NCBI RefSeq assembly: GCF_019145475.1
Contig: NZ_JAHTKI010000002.1
Location: 310,001 to 374,000 of the forward strand
Length of the DNA: 64,000 bases
Direction: 5' to 3'
Source of the DNA: Pseudomonas botevensis
GTDB taxonomy: Bacteria > Pseudomonadota > Gammaproteobacteria > Pseudomonadales > Pseudomonadaceae
Shown: positions 20,585 through 32,240 of the stretch, piece by piece
Layout: the number at the start of each line of letters is the position of its first letter
Numbering within the stretch: position 1 is the stretch's first letter
Made by a program: the position numbers and the translations under genes
The notes under the pieces: model-generated
Seen by the model: only the letters and a program-made list of their open reading frames with translations
The model's database searches: none
What the model was told of the DNA's origin: nothing

Positions 20585-21901
20585 ATGGACCTCAAGCAGA
20601 ACCTCACGAGACGGATCGTGATCGTATTCGCCCTGATGAGCACGCTGGTCGCCGGTATATTCGCCCTGGGCATTCTGGCTTCCGTGCATGTGGTGGAACA
20701 CAAACTGACCCTGACCACCCTCAGTGCCGAATTGCGTGGTTTGCTGGCCACGGACGACATCAGCCGCTGGAGCCACGTTCCGGAAAAGAACGAGCTGTTC
20801 TTTTACGAGGGCGGGCAAGGAGATATGGCCCTGACCAGGCAACTGGCGGCGCTGGCACCGGGCTTCCAGGAAATACGCCTCGACGACGATGACTTTTATG
20901 CCATGGTCGAGGCGGTCGGCGGACGCAAGTACGTGTTGCTGCTGGATCAGGAAAGCTTGTTACAGCGTGAGCATTTGCTGTTCATCGTGGTGATCGTCGG
21001 TTTTGTCCTCAGCGTGGTGCTGGCCATCGTGCTGGGTCGCTTGCTGGCGCGCCGGGTCATGGCGCCGGTGATCCGTCTGGCGCGGCAGGTGCGCCATCGC
21101 GATCAACTGATCGAGATGGCGCCGCCATTGCGTCCCGAATATGCCGCCGATGAAGTCGGCGAGCTGGCACTGGCTTTCGACCAGACGCTGGGCCGGCTGA
21201 GACAAACCCTGAGTCGGGAAAAACTCTTCACCAGTGATGTCAGCCACGAGTTGCGCACGCCGTTGATGGTTCTTGCCACGTCCTGCGAGCTGCTGCTGGC
21301 CAATCCGTCGCTGGATGCCCGGTCCACCGCGCAAGTCAATCGCATCGCCCGGGCCAGCCATGAAATGCAGCAACTGGTCGAAACCTTTTTGATGCTGGCG
21401 CGCAAACCGCAGGATGACGTGGGTGCCGGTTCCACTTGCACACTCCGGCAAGTGGCCGATGCCCAGGTAGAAATCTGGGCGCGGTTGATCCGCGAGAAAG
21501 GCCTTGAATTCATCTACGACGCGCAACCGGCCGGTGCGACGCGCTACAACCTGACGTTTCTGCAATCGGTGATGGGCAACCTGTTACGCAACGCCTGGCA
21601 CTACACCGATCATGGATTTGTCCGCCTGACCCTGCTCGAAGACAGCTTTATCGTCGAAGACAGCGGCATCGGCATTCCGCTAGAGAAACAAAACGCGATG
21701 TTCCAGCCGTTTGTGCGCGGTGACGAGCAGCGCGGGGAAGGGCTCGGCCTGGGGCTGTCGCTGGTGCAGCGCATCTGCAACCGGCAGCAATGGCAGGTAC
21801 AACTCAGTACCCGCGAGCCCAATGGTTGCTGTTTCACCGTGACCTTGACGCCGACGACTCAGGAAGCCGAGGGGCAACCCCGTGGGCTGCCCGCCGCCTG
21901 A
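20585..21901 (+). CDS. Orphan envelope-sensing histidine kinase
   Basis: This kinase of about 438 residues has a membrane helix at 10-34, a periplasmic sensor of about 95 residues with an acidic stretch (RLDDDDFY near 98-105), a second helix at 130-152, and HAMP. The phospho-acceptor is H221 in SDVSHELRTPL, and the ATPase carries GEGLGLGLSLV. No response regulator is adjacent. It is divergent from the Ais-like gene, so it may sense cations or peptides. GTG at 20576 is an alternative start. Its end overlaps the convergent pqiC by 43 bases. Confidence 0.82.
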   Translation: MDLKQNLTRRIVIVFALMSTLVAGIFALGILASVHVVEHKLTLTTLSAELRGLLATDDISRWSHVPEKNELFFYEGGQGDMALTRQLAALAPGFQEIRLDDDDFYAMVEAVGGRKYVLLLDQESLLQREHLLFIVVIVGFVLSVVLAIVLGRLLARRVMAPVIRLARQVRHRDQLIEMAPPLRPEYAADEVGELALAFDQTLGRLRQTLSREKLFTSDVSHELRTPLMVLATSCELLLANPSLDARSTAQVNRIARASHEMQQLVETFLMLARKPQDDVGAGSTCTLRQVADAQVEIWARLIREKGLEFIYDAQPAGATRYNLTFLQSVMGNLLRNAWHYTDHGFVRLTLLEDSFIVEDSGIGIPLEKQNAMFQPFVRGDEQRGEGLGLGLSLVQRICNRQQWQVQLSTREPNGCCFTVTLTPTTQEAEGQPRGLPAA

Positions 21902-22410
21902 CTGATCAACGCAGCCAGGCGTTTGACGTTGTTTTGCTGGGCAGCCACCAACTCGTCGATGCTCGGCCCGGACGGGGTTTGCAGGGTCGAGCGACAGGTG
22001 AGCGGAGTGGCGTCGCTGGCACCCACCGTGCGCAGGCGCCATTTGACGTCGATCAGGCCGTATTGTCCGGGGATCGAATCGAAGCGCTGCACATCGATGC
22101 GCACCGATACTTTGCTGCCGCCGCCGGTATTGCTCAGTTGATCCTCCAGCGCGCTGCGCAACTCGTCCGCCAGGCTCGCGCCCCACCATTGGGTTTCCAG
22201 AATCGCCAGGCCGTTGGTGCCCTGGCGAATGACGATTTGCGGGCGGTCGACCTGGGGCGGTACGGTGATCCCTTCAATCGGGATTTCAGCTCCGGCGCGG
22301 GTGCCGCCGGGTTGCACCGGAGTCAGGGTGTGAAAGCTGATCGGGTCGCTGCGGCAGGCCCCGAGCAGCAGGCAAGTGGCGAGCAGCGTGATTTTCAGCG
22401 TTGAGGCCAT
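21859..22410 (-). CDS. pqiC: PqiC-type outer-membrane lipoprotein
   Basis: This 183-residue protein has a lipoprotein signal with lipobox LLGAC (Cys19). The rest resembles the ABC-type transport auxiliary domain of PqiC/YmbA, with VPPQVDRPQIVIRQ near the N-terminus. In E. coli PqiC sits in the outer membrane and docks the PqiB needle. AGGAG lies 7 bases before the ATG. It follows pqiB by 16 bases. Its last 43 bases overlap the end of the convergent kinase gene. Confidence 0.87.
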   Translation of the reverse strand: MASTLKITLLATCLLLGACRSDPISFHTLTPVQPGGTRAGAEIPIEGITVPPQVDRPQIVIRQGTNGLAILETQWWGASLADELRSALEDQLSNTGGGSKVSVRIDVQRFDSIPGQYGLIDVKWRLRTVGASDATPLTCRSTLQTPSGPSIDELVAAQQNNVKRLAALISQAAGSPRGCPSAS

Positions 22411-22426
22411 GGAACAGCTCCTGTGC

Positions 22427-24082
22427 TCAATTGCGTGGCGGCGCTTTCAGATCCAGCGGTGCGGCGTTGTCGGGACGGCCACGGATCAGCGATTCCGGAT
22501 GCCGACCCAGATAGTCCGAGAGTTCACGCAGGGAGCGCGACATGCGCCCCAGTTCGTCGAGGGTCTGCGTCAGTTGTTCGCGTTGCGGCGAATCTTCGGC
22601 GAGGGTCGAGGTGGCCGATTGCAGGGTCTTGCTGACGTCGGCGAGGGTGGTCGACACCCCCGGCAGGGTCTTGGCGTTGAACTGGGTCAGGCCCTTGCGC
22701 AATTCGACCAGATTGCTGTCGAGGTTGCCGGCAATCCGTTCCACCGGCAGCTTGTTGATCTTGTCGACCATGGCCTGCAGTTTTTCCTGCAATTGTTCGA
22801 GGCTGCCCGGAATGGTCGGAATGCTCGGTGGCCGCGCCGTCGGGTCGAACACGACCCTCTCGGCTTTCGGGTAGAAATCCAGCGAGATGTACAACTGACC
22901 GGTCAGCAGGTTGCCATTGCGCGCCTGGGCACGCAGGCCGTTGTCGATGAAGGTGCCGATCAGGCGCACGGCAGCGGCTTCGTCGTCGGGATTGTGGTTG
23001 AGCACCTTGAGCATCTTCACATGGGCCTGGCCGAGGCGCTGGGGGTAGATCAGGATGCCGACGTTCACCGGGAAGCTGCGTTTCTTCTCGTCGTAATCGA
23101 GGTTGATGCCGACCACTCTGCCGAATTCGATGCCCAGAAATTCCACCGGAGCGCCGACCTTGAGCCCGCGCAGCGCCTGATCGAAACGCAGGACCAGGTA
23201 TTGCGCCTTGCCGGCGGGCGGGGCGAGGGCGGTTTGCTGGTCGTCGAACAGGTCAAACCGGGATTCTTCCGCCGCCGCGACGTCGTTGGGACTGTACTCG
23301 GGCGCGCGGAAGGCGATGCCGCCGACCAGCAGCGTCGACAACGATTCGGTCTTCACCGCAAAACCGTTGGCGCCGACATTGACGTCCACGCCGCTGGCGT
23401 TCCAGAACCGGGTGTTCTGGGTGACGTAGGCATCGTTTGGCGCATGGATGAACACTTCGATATTCACCCCTTTGCCATCGGCATCCAGCGCGTAGGCGAC
23501 TACCTGGCCGACCGGAATCTTGCGGTAATAGACCGGGGAGCCGATGTCCAGCGAGCCGAGGTCGTCGGTGTGCAGGTTGAAGCGCTTGCCCGGTTCGCCG
23601 TAGGTGATCGGCGGTGGATTCTCCAGGCCCTTGAAGTGTCTGGAGCGGCTGTTGGACTGGCCGATATCGGCGCCGATGTAGTCGCCGGAGAGCAGGGTAT
23701 CGATGCCCGACACGCCACCGGCGCCGATGCGTGGGCGCACCACCCAGAATTGCGAGTCTTCGCGGGTGAAGGTTTCGGCCTGTTTGGCCAGTTTGATGGT
23801 GGCGATGACGCTCTTCTGGTCGCCGCTCAACTCGACGTCGGTTACCTCGCCGATTACCACGTTACGGTATTTGACTTCAGTCTTGTTGGCGGTGAGGCCG
23901 CTGCCGGTCTTGAAGGTGACCGTGATGCTCGGGCCTTCCTGCATCAGGTTGTGCACCACCAGCGAAATCCCCACCAGCACCGCGACGATCGGCACGATCC
24001 ACACCAGCGACACGCTGAAGCGTCGGGTCTTGATCGGGGCCTGGCCCGGTGCGGGGGATTTGTCGGTGGCTGACGGCTGCAT
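22427..24082 (-). CDS. pqiB: PqiB-like MCE protein, copy 1
   Basis: This 551-residue protein has one N-terminal helix (VSLVWIVPIVAVLVG), three MCE domains and a C-terminal helical needle with LPVERIAGNL and TLAEDSPQREQL. PqiB hexamers form a tunnel across the periplasm for lipid transfer. AGGAGG lies 6 bases before the ATG at 24082, favouring this start over the ATG 27 bases earlier. It is near-identical over long blocks to the copy at 29233-30879. No pqiA precedes it directly. Confidence 0.93.
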   Translation of the reverse strand: MQPSATDKSPAPGQAPIKTRRFSVSLVWIVPIVAVLVGISLVVHNLMQEGPSITVTFKTGSGLTANKTEVKYRNVVIGEVTDVELSGDQKSVIATIKLAKQAETFTREDSQFWVVRPRIGAGGVSGIDTLLSGDYIGADIGQSNSRSRHFKGLENPPPITYGEPGKRFNLHTDDLGSLDIGSPVYYRKIPVGQVVAYALDADGKGVNIEVFIHAPNDAYVTQNTRFWNASGVDVNVGANGFAVKTESLSTLLVGGIAFRAPEYSPNDVAAAEESRFDLFDDQQTALAPPAGKAQYLVLRFDQALRGLKVGAPVEFLGIEFGRVVGINLDYDEKKRSFPVNVGILIYPQRLGQAHVKMLKVLNHNPDDEAAAVRLIGTFIDNGLRAQARNGNLLTGQLYISLDFYPKAERVVFDPTARPPSIPTIPGSLEQLQEKLQAMVDKINKLPVERIAGNLDSNLVELRKGLTQFNAKTLPGVSTTLADVSKTLQSATSTLAEDSPQREQLTQTLDELGRMSRSLRELSDYLGRHPESLIRGRPDNAAPLDLKAPPRN

Positions 24083-24201
24083 CCATGACCTCCTGGGTGG
24101 TTCGGCCATGCGCGTCAGGAACGCAAAAGCACTTCATCAATATAGAAGTGCTTTGCGACTTTGCATCGGAACCTGCCCGATTGATCGGTGACGCGAACGG
24201 A

Positions 24202-26615
<2,414 letters not shown>

Positions 26616-26622
26616 TCAGGTT

Positions 26623-26710
26623 GTGGGAGCGGACGTGCTCGCGAAGGCGGCGTGTCAACCAGCCAGGATGCTGGATGTGCCGGCCTCTTCGCGGGCGAGC
26701 CCGCTCCCAC
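26623..26710. repeat. REPIN: two REP elements in inverted orientation
   Basis: GTGGGAGCGGACGTGCTCGC begins at 26623, and an inverted partner ending GAGCCCGCTCCCAC ends at 26710. Between them is a small CCAGC...GCTGG hairpin. This is the REP doublet layout that RAYT transposases mobilise in fluorescens-group genomes. It lies between the ligase stop and the binding-protein start, so it could also act as a terminator-like or mRNA-stabilising hairpin. Confidence 0.85.
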
Positions 26711-26730
26711 GGGAGAGCGGGCTGTGGGGT

Positions 26731-28089
26731 TTAGACGCTCAGCAGCAGGAACTCGCGCTCCCAGGAACTGATCACGCGTTTGAAGTTTTCATGCTCGGCG
26801 CGTTTGACCGCCACGTAGCCGCGCACGAATTTGCTGCCCAGGTAGTGCGCGACGGTGTCGCACTCTTCCATTTGCGTCAGCGCTTCTTCGATGGTGATCG
26901 GCAGGCGCAGGTTGCGCCGTTCATAGGCGCGGCCCTCGACAGCGGCACTCGGCTCGATGCCTTCGACCATGCCGATATAGCCGCAGAGCAGGCTCGCGGC
27001 AATCGCCAGATAAGGGTTGGCATCGGCGCCCGGCAGGCGGTTTTCCACGCGCATGGCTTCCGGTCCGGAAGTCGGCACCCGCAGACCGACGGTGCGGTTT
27101 TCTTCGCCCCATTCGACGTTCACCGGCGCCGAGGTGTCCGGCAGGAAACGGCGGAACGAGTTCACGTTCGGTGCGAACATCGGCAGCACTTTCGGGATGT
27201 ACTTCTGCAAACCGCCGATGTGCTGGCGGAACAGATCGCTCATCGAGCCGTCGGCATTGGCGAAGATCGGTTTGCCGGTGGCGATCTCGACCACGCTCTG
27301 GTGCAGGTGCATGGCGCTGCCGGGTTCGTCGCCGATCGGCTTGGCCATGAACGTCGCGGTAACGTTGTGCTTGAGTGCCGCTTCGCGCAGGGTGCGTTTG
27401 AACACGGTGATCTGGTCGGCCAGGTCCAGCGCGTCGCCGTGGCGGAAGTTGATTTCCATCTGCGCCGGGCCGTCTTCGTGGATCAGCGTGTCCAGGTCCA
27501 GGCCTTGCAGTTCGCACCAGTCGTAAACGTCTTCGAACAGCGGATCGAATTCGTTGGCCGCGTCGATGGAGAACGACTGACGACCGCTTTCCGCGCGACC
27601 GGAACGGCCCAGCGGCGCCTTGAGCGGCAAGTCCGGGTCTTCGCAGCGCTGGGTCAGGTAGAACTCCATTTCCGGCGCGACGATCGGCTTCCAGCCCTTG
27701 TCGGTGTAGAGCTGCAGGACTTTCTTCAGCACGTTGCGCGGCGACAGTTCGATCGGGTTGCCGAACTTGTCGAAGGTGTCGTGGATGACGATGGCCGTCG
27801 GCTCGATGGCCCAGGGCACCACGTACACCGCGTCGCTCACTGGCTTGCAGACCATGTCGATGTCGGCAGGGTCGAGCAGGTCGTAGTAGATGTCGTCGTC
27901 GACAAAATCCCCGGTTACCGTTTGCAGCAGCACACTTTCCGGCAGGCGCATGCCTCGCTCATGCAGGAACTTGTTGGTCGGTGCGATCTTGCCGCGGGCA
28001 ATGCCGGTCAGGTCGCTGACCACGCATTCGACTTCGGTAATCTTGTGATCTTTCAGCCATGTGAACAGCTGATCGAAAGGGGCATTCAT
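26731..28089 (-). CDS. puuA: Glutamate-polyamine ligase, glutamine synthetase family
   Basis: This 452-residue type I glutamine synthetase-like enzyme has the metal and glutamate-site motifs APEMEFYL, EINFRHGDAL and MHLHQS, and the nucleotide-site NSFRRF. PuuA/PauA/SpuI proteins attach glutamate to putrescine or other polyamines. I chose the start MNAPFDQLF at 28089 because GAGG lies 5 bases upstream; a 36-residue extension has no such site. The adjoining oxidase and binding protein support polyamine rather than ammonia as substrate. Confidence 0.88.
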   Translation of the reverse strand: MNAPFDQLFTWLKDHKITEVECVVSDLTGIARGKIAPTNKFLHERGMRLPESVLLQTVTGDFVDDDIYYDLLDPADIDMVCKPVSDAVYVVPWAIEPTAIVIHDTFDKFGNPIELSPRNVLKKVLQLYTDKGWKPIVAPEMEFYLTQRCEDPDLPLKAPLGRSGRAESGRQSFSIDAANEFDPLFEDVYDWCELQGLDLDTLIHEDGPAQMEINFRHGDALDLADQITVFKRTLREAALKHNVTATFMAKPIGDEPGSAMHLHQSVVEIATGKPIFANADGSMSDLFRQHIGGLQKYIPKVLPMFAPNVNSFRRFLPDTSAPVNVEWGEENRTVGLRVPTSGPEAMRVENRLPGADANPYLAIAASLLCGYIGMVEGIEPSAAVEGRAYERRNLRLPITIEEALTQMEECDTVAHYLGSKFVRGYVAVKRAEHENFKRVISSWEREFLLLSV

Positions 28090-28213
28090 AAAGACCTCGT
28101 TCTTGGTTTTATAGACGCCGGAGAGTGCGGTTTCATCTTCCGCAGGCTTCCCCTGTGGCGCGTTGACGACTATCTTGGGCGAGCCTTGCAGTTCCATCTA
28201 TCCACTTTAAGCA

Positions 28214-28240
28214 GCACCAAAGCGCACCAAAAGAGTGCGC
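28214..28240 (+). promoter_or_regulatory. Repeat element before the AraC-family gene
   Basis: GCACCAAA occurs at 28214-28221 and 28224-28231, a direct repeat with a 10-base period like many AraC-type sites. GCGCAC (28222-28227) and GTGCGC (28235-28240) also form an inverted repeat. It lies between the divergent ligase and regulator genes, just before the regulator ribosome site, so autoregulation is plausible. Confidence 0.4.
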
Positions 28241-28251
28241 AAGGTCACCCC

Positions 28252-29157
28252 ATGACGACGTGCAATCCGCTACAGGTTCAAGCTTTCAACACCGCCGATG
28301 TGGCCGAGCAGATCCGCGCCACACCGGGCTGGGTCCAGCATTACCAACAGATGTCGCCGGGGCATTTCGCCGGGCAGATCCGCTATCTGGACCTCAGCGG
28401 GGTGGAGGTTTACGAGGAACAGATGAACACCCGGGTCGAGCAGAATTTCAGCGCGCCGGAAGGGGCGCTGGCGTTCTGTTTCGATCGCAGTGACAACGCG
28501 CTGTATCTGCTCAACGAAGAGAGCCGCAACATCTGGATCACCCCGGAGAACTACCAGGAAATCGCCGTGGTGTTCGGCCCGGAGTTCGTCCGTCAGCAGG
28601 GGGTGGATGTCGCGCGACTGGAGGGCTTGTTCATGGCACCGCTCAATGGCGGGCAGAACGTGCTCTTCACCCGTTGGCTGAGTTCAACCCTGACGCGCCT
28701 GGCGCAGACCTTCGACCCACCGAGCCGTGAAGCGCTGACCCAGCAGCTGCTCGAAGACTGTCTGTTCATTCTCGATAACGCCTGCGTGTGCCTGGATCGC
28801 GGCAGTCTGCAACGGCGCAGTGAAGAACGGGCGATCATGAAACGGGTCGGCGAATGGACGGCGGACGCGCCGGAAGAAACCCTCAATCTGCTGGAACTGG
28901 CGCGAGTGGCAGGGGTGCCTTTGCGCCAATTGCAGCACGCCTTCAAGGCTTACACCGGGATGACGCCGAGTCACTGGCTGCGCCTGCGCCGCCTCAACAG
29001 CGCCCATCGCGAATTGCTCAGGCGCAAGCCCACCGAAACCACCGTGGCCGAGGTGGCGATGCACTGGTCGTTCTGGCACCTGGGACGGTTTTCCAGCAGC
29101 TACCGCGCGTTGTTCAACGAACTGCCGAGCGAAACCCTGAAACGCTCCTGTCGCTGA
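28252..29157 (+). CDS. AraC-family regulator of the polyamine module
   Basis: This 301-residue protein has an N-terminal cupin-like sensory region and a C-terminal double helix-turn-helix (about 200-300) with LLELARVAGVPLRQLQHAFK and SFWHLGRFSSSYRALFNE. The start MTTCNPLQVQ at 28252 has AAGG 7 bases upstream. A much longer open frame reading in from 26569 is the shadow of puuA. The gene is divergent from puuA, so it probably controls it in response to an amine or aldehyde. The ligand is unknown. Confidence 0.86.
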   Translation: MTTCNPLQVQAFNTADVAEQIRATPGWVQHYQQMSPGHFAGQIRYLDLSGVEVYEEQMNTRVEQNFSAPEGALAFCFDRSDNALYLLNEESRNIWITPENYQEIAVVFGPEFVRQQGVDVARLEGLFMAPLNGGQNVLFTRWLSSTLTRLAQTFDPPSREALTQQLLEDCLFILDNACVCLDRGSLQRRSEERAIMKRVGEWTADAPEETLNLLELARVAGVPLRQLQHAFKAYTGMTPSHWLRLRRLNSAHRELLRRKPTETTVAEVAMHWSFWHLGRFSSSYRALFNELPSETLKRSCR

Positions 29158-29180
29158 CCGCTCCAGTGAAGCGGTTGGCA

Positions 29181-29214
29181 GTGCCGGCTTCTTCGTGGGC
29201 AAGCCCACTCCCAC
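29181..29214. repeat. Single REP element
   Basis: The minus strand reads GTGGGAGTGGGCTTGCCCAC from 29214, the same family as the REPIN at 26623-26710. It lies between the convergent ends of the AraC-family gene and pqiB copy 2, where it could act as a bidirectional terminator-like hairpin. Confidence 0.75.
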
Positions 29215-29232
29215 CCTGAAGGGATGTGCCCG

Positions 29233-30879
29233 TCAGTTGCGCGGCGGGCCTTTCATGTCGATGGGGGCGACGCCTTCGGGGCGGCCGCGAATCAGTGATT
29301 CCGGGTGTCGGCCCAGGTAGTCCGAGAGTTCACGCAGCGAGCGTGACATCCGGCCGAGTTCGTCGAGGGTCTGGGTCAGTTGTTCCCGTTGCGGCGAGTC
29401 TTCGGCCAGGGTCGAACTGGCCGATTGCAGGGTTTTGCTCACGTCGAGCAAGGTGCTTTGCACGCCTGGCAGCGTCTTGCTGTTGAACTGGGTCAGGCCC
29501 TTGCGCAGTTCGACGAGGTTGCCATCCAGATTGCTGGCAATCCGCTCCACCGGCAGTTTGTTGATCTTCTCGACCATCGCCTGCAACTGCTCCTGCAGCA
29601 GTTCGAGGCTGCCCGGAATCGTTGGCAGTACAATCGGTCGGGCGCTGGCGTCGAAAGCCACTTTGGGCACTTTCGGGAAGAAGTCCAGGGCGATGTAGAG
29701 TTGCCCGGTCAGCAGGTTGCCGCTGCGCGCCTGGGCGCGAAAACCATTGTCGACAAAGGTACTGAGAATCTGCGCCGCACCGTTCTCATCCTCGGTGGTG
29801 TGATTGAGCGCCTTGAGCAGATTGGTGTGTGCCCGACCCAGCCGTTGCGGGTAGATGACGATGCCGACATTGACCGGGAAACTGCGTTTTTCTGCGTCGA
29901 AATCCAGATTGACCGACACCACCTTGCCAATCTCCACGCCACGAAACTCGACCGGCGCATCGACCTTGAGCCCGCGCATGGCCTGATCGAACCGCAACAC
30001 CATGTACTGCGCCTGGCCGGCGGGCGGGGCGAGGGCGGTTTGCTGATCGGCGAACAGATCGAAAGTCTTGTCTTCAGCGGCGGCAGTGTCGTTGGGGTTG
30101 TAATCCGGGGCACGGAAGGCGATCCCGCCCACCAGCAAGGTCGAAAGCGATTCGGTCTTCACCGAAAAACCGTTGGCGCCAATGTCGAGATCGATGCCGC
30201 TGGCATTCCAGAACCGCGTGTTATCGGTGACAAAGGCATCGTTCGGCGCATTGATGAACACTTCGATATTCACGCCCTTGCCATCGGCATCCAGCGCATA
30301 CGCCACCACCTGGCCGACCGGAATCTTGCGGTAATAGACCGGAGAGCCGATGTCCAGCGAGCCCAGATCCTGAGTGTGCAGCGTGAAGCGCTTGCCCGGC
30401 TCGCCGTAGGTGATCGGTGGCGGGTTTTCCAGGCCGGTGAAATGTTTGGCGCGGGCGTTGGATTCGCCGATGTCGGCGCCGATGTAATCGCCGGAAAGCA
30501 GGGTGTCGATGCCTGAAACGCCGCCCGCACCGATACGTGGGCGCACCACCCAGAACTTCGAGTCTTCACGGGTAAAACCTTCGGCCTGCTTGCTCAGCTT
30601 GACGGTGGCGTTGACGTTCTTCTGATCGTTGCTCAACGCCACGTCGGTGACATGACCGATCACCACATTGCGGTATTTGACTTCGGTTTTATTGGCGGTG
30701 AGGCCGCTGCCGGTCTTGAAGTTGAGGACGATGGTCGGGCCTTCCTGCATCTTGCTGTGAATGACCAGGGAAATCCCCACGAGCACCGCGACAATCGGCA
30801 CGATCCACACCAGCGAGACGCCGAAGTGGCGGCGCTTGACCGGGGCGTTGCCGGTTTCATCATGACTGGATGGGTTCAT
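29233..30879 (-). CDS. pqiB: PqiB-like MCE protein, copy 2
   Basis: This 548-residue protein has the same plan as the copy at 22427-24082: an N-terminal helix, three MCE domains and a C-terminal needle. By eye the two agree at roughly four residues in five, and the C-terminal 60 or so are almost identical. Its ATG lies inside the end of pqiA (20-base overlap), with AGAGG 6 bases upstream. No pqiC follows; after it come a REP and the convergent AraC gene. Confidence 0.93.
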   Translation of the reverse strand: MNPSSHDETGNAPVKRRHFGVSLVWIVPIVAVLVGISLVIHSKMQEGPTIVLNFKTGSGLTANKTEVKYRNVVIGHVTDVALSNDQKNVNATVKLSKQAEGFTREDSKFWVVRPRIGAGGVSGIDTLLSGDYIGADIGESNARAKHFTGLENPPPITYGEPGKRFTLHTQDLGSLDIGSPVYYRKIPVGQVVAYALDADGKGVNIEVFINAPNDAFVTDNTRFWNASGIDLDIGANGFSVKTESLSTLLVGGIAFRAPDYNPNDTAAAEDKTFDLFADQQTALAPPAGQAQYMVLRFDQAMRGLKVDAPVEFRGVEIGKVVSVNLDFDAEKRSFPVNVGIVIYPQRLGRAHTNLLKALNHTTEDENGAAQILSTFVDNGFRAQARSGNLLTGQLYIALDFFPKVPKVAFDASARPIVLPTIPGSLELLQEQLQAMVEKINKLPVERIASNLDGNLVELRKGLTQFNSKTLPGVQSTLLDVSKTLQSASSTLAEDSPQREQLTQTLDELGRMSRSLRELSDYLGRHPESLIRGRPEGVAPIDMKGPPRN

Positions 30880-31519
30880 CCATGACCTCTTCGTCGACGG
30901 CTTCTTGATGGGCTGAATGATCCCAGATCAGCCGGGGATCAAAACTCATGGCCGAGAGCATGGTGAACACCACCACCAGGCCGAAAAACAGAATGCCCGG
31001 TCGCGGCTCGATATCGCCCAGGGCCTGGAACTTCACCAGCGCCGCCACCAGGGCGACCACCAGCACATCGAGCATCGACCAGTAACCGATCAACTCGACG
31101 AAACGAAACAGCTTCGAACGCTCCTTGCGCGCCCAGAGGCTGTCGCGCTGCACGGTGATCAGCAGCAGCGACAAGGCAACAAACTTCACGCCCGGCACGG
31201 CGATACTGGCGATGAAAATGATCAGGGCGATGTCCCAGGCGCCGTGTTCCCAGAACTCCAGCACGCCGCTCATGATCGTGCTGTCGGAACCGTTACCGAG
31301 CATCGTGGTGTTCATCACCGGCAGCAGATTGGCCGGCACATAAAACGCCAGGGCGGCGAACATGTAGGCCCAGGTGCGGGCCAGGGAATTGGTCTTGCGC
31401 CGGTGCAACGGCGCATCGCAGCGTGGGCACTGATGCGGCTCGTCGGTCATGTCGCACGCCAGCCCGCAACTGTGGCACAGGCACAGATTGAGCTCGGCGG
31501 CTGTCGGCGGGCGCTTCAC
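30860..31519 (-). CDS. pqiA: PqiA domain protein, second subunit
   Basis: This 219-residue inner-membrane protein starts with a Cys-rich ribbon (CLCHSCGLACDM...CPRCDAPL), followed by four helices. In E. coli the two halves are fused in one PqiA; here they are separate genes. The start is GTG at 31519, overlapping the previous stop as GTGA. The longer frame starting at 31939 is out of character. It is thought to feed lipid to the PqiB tunnel. Confidence 0.88.
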   Translation of the reverse strand: MKRPPTAAELNLCLCHSCGLACDMTDEPHQCPRCDAPLHRRKTNSLARTWAYMFAALAFYVPANLLPVMNTTMLGNGSDSTIMSGVLEFWEHGAWDIALIIFIASIAVPGVKFVALSLLLITVQRDSLWARKERSKLFRFVELIGYWSMLDVLVVALVAALVKFQALGDIEPRPGILFFGLVVVFTMLSAMSFDPRLIWDHSAHQEAVDEEVMDEPIQS

Positions 31520-32112
31520 AGGACATCCCACAGGTCGCGCACATCGCGACCGGCCACGCGGATCAGCAACAAGCTCAATACAGCGAGAGCAAACAGCCCG
31601 ATGCCGGGCAACACATCCAGCATCCCCGCCAGTTTGAACACCGCTACCATCGCCCCCAACAAGCACACCTCCAGCATGCTCCACGGCCGCAGCGCCTCCA
31701 GCCAGCGCATGCACAGCTTGAACGCCGGGGAACGACGCGAGGTGAGGGCGAACCCCAGCACCCAGATCAGCAACACCAACTGAAACGCCGGGGCGATGAT
31801 GATCGAAATCGCCGCCACCATCGCCATGAACGTGATCGGCCCCTGACTCAGGGCCAGCACCGAATCCCACAGCGTCGCGCTGTTCTTCAGGCCCTTGAGG
31901 CTGATGCTCATCACCGGATAGAAATTGGCGAACAGCCACAACATCGCCGCCGTGAACGACAGCGCCAGACGTTGCTCCACGGTCAGATTGTTGTAGCGCT
32001 GCAGCACGCCGCCGCAGCGCACGCAGAGGGTTTTCTGGTGCCGGGCGAGCGTGGCTTTCTCATACACACAGTCGCAGTGTTCGCAAATGATCAGATCTTT
32101 GCTGTTGACCAT
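31516..32112 (-). CDS. pqiA: PqiA domain protein, first subunit
   Basis: This 198-residue protein has an N-terminal zinc-ribbon-like segment (CEHCDCVYEK...CVRCGG), then four membrane helices with NFYPVMSISLKG, a conserved PqiA block. It leads the pqiA-pqiA-pqiB set. The ribosome site before the ATG at 32112 is weak. The 128 bases upstream hold the presumed promoter, but no clear box was seen. Confidence 0.88.
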   Translation of the reverse strand: MVNSKDLIICEHCDCVYEKATLARHQKTLCVRCGGVLQRYNNLTVEQRLALSFTAAMLWLFANFYPVMSISLKGLKNSATLWDSVLALSQGPITFMAMVAAISIIIAPAFQLVLLIWVLGFALTSRRSPAFKLCMRWLEALRPWSMLEVCLLGAMVAVFKLAGMLDVLPGIGLFALAVLSLLLIRVAGRDVRDLWDVL

Positions 32113-32240
32113 GGGCAGGCTCGCCGAAAGCGGGAAAGGCTCGGAATCTCAAAAGCATAGAAGCGCAGGGGTATTCGGCAAATTTTTATTGGTGATGGCC
32201 CTGCACCCAAGGGCGAGGTCACTGGCCTGCCCGTCGCAGA

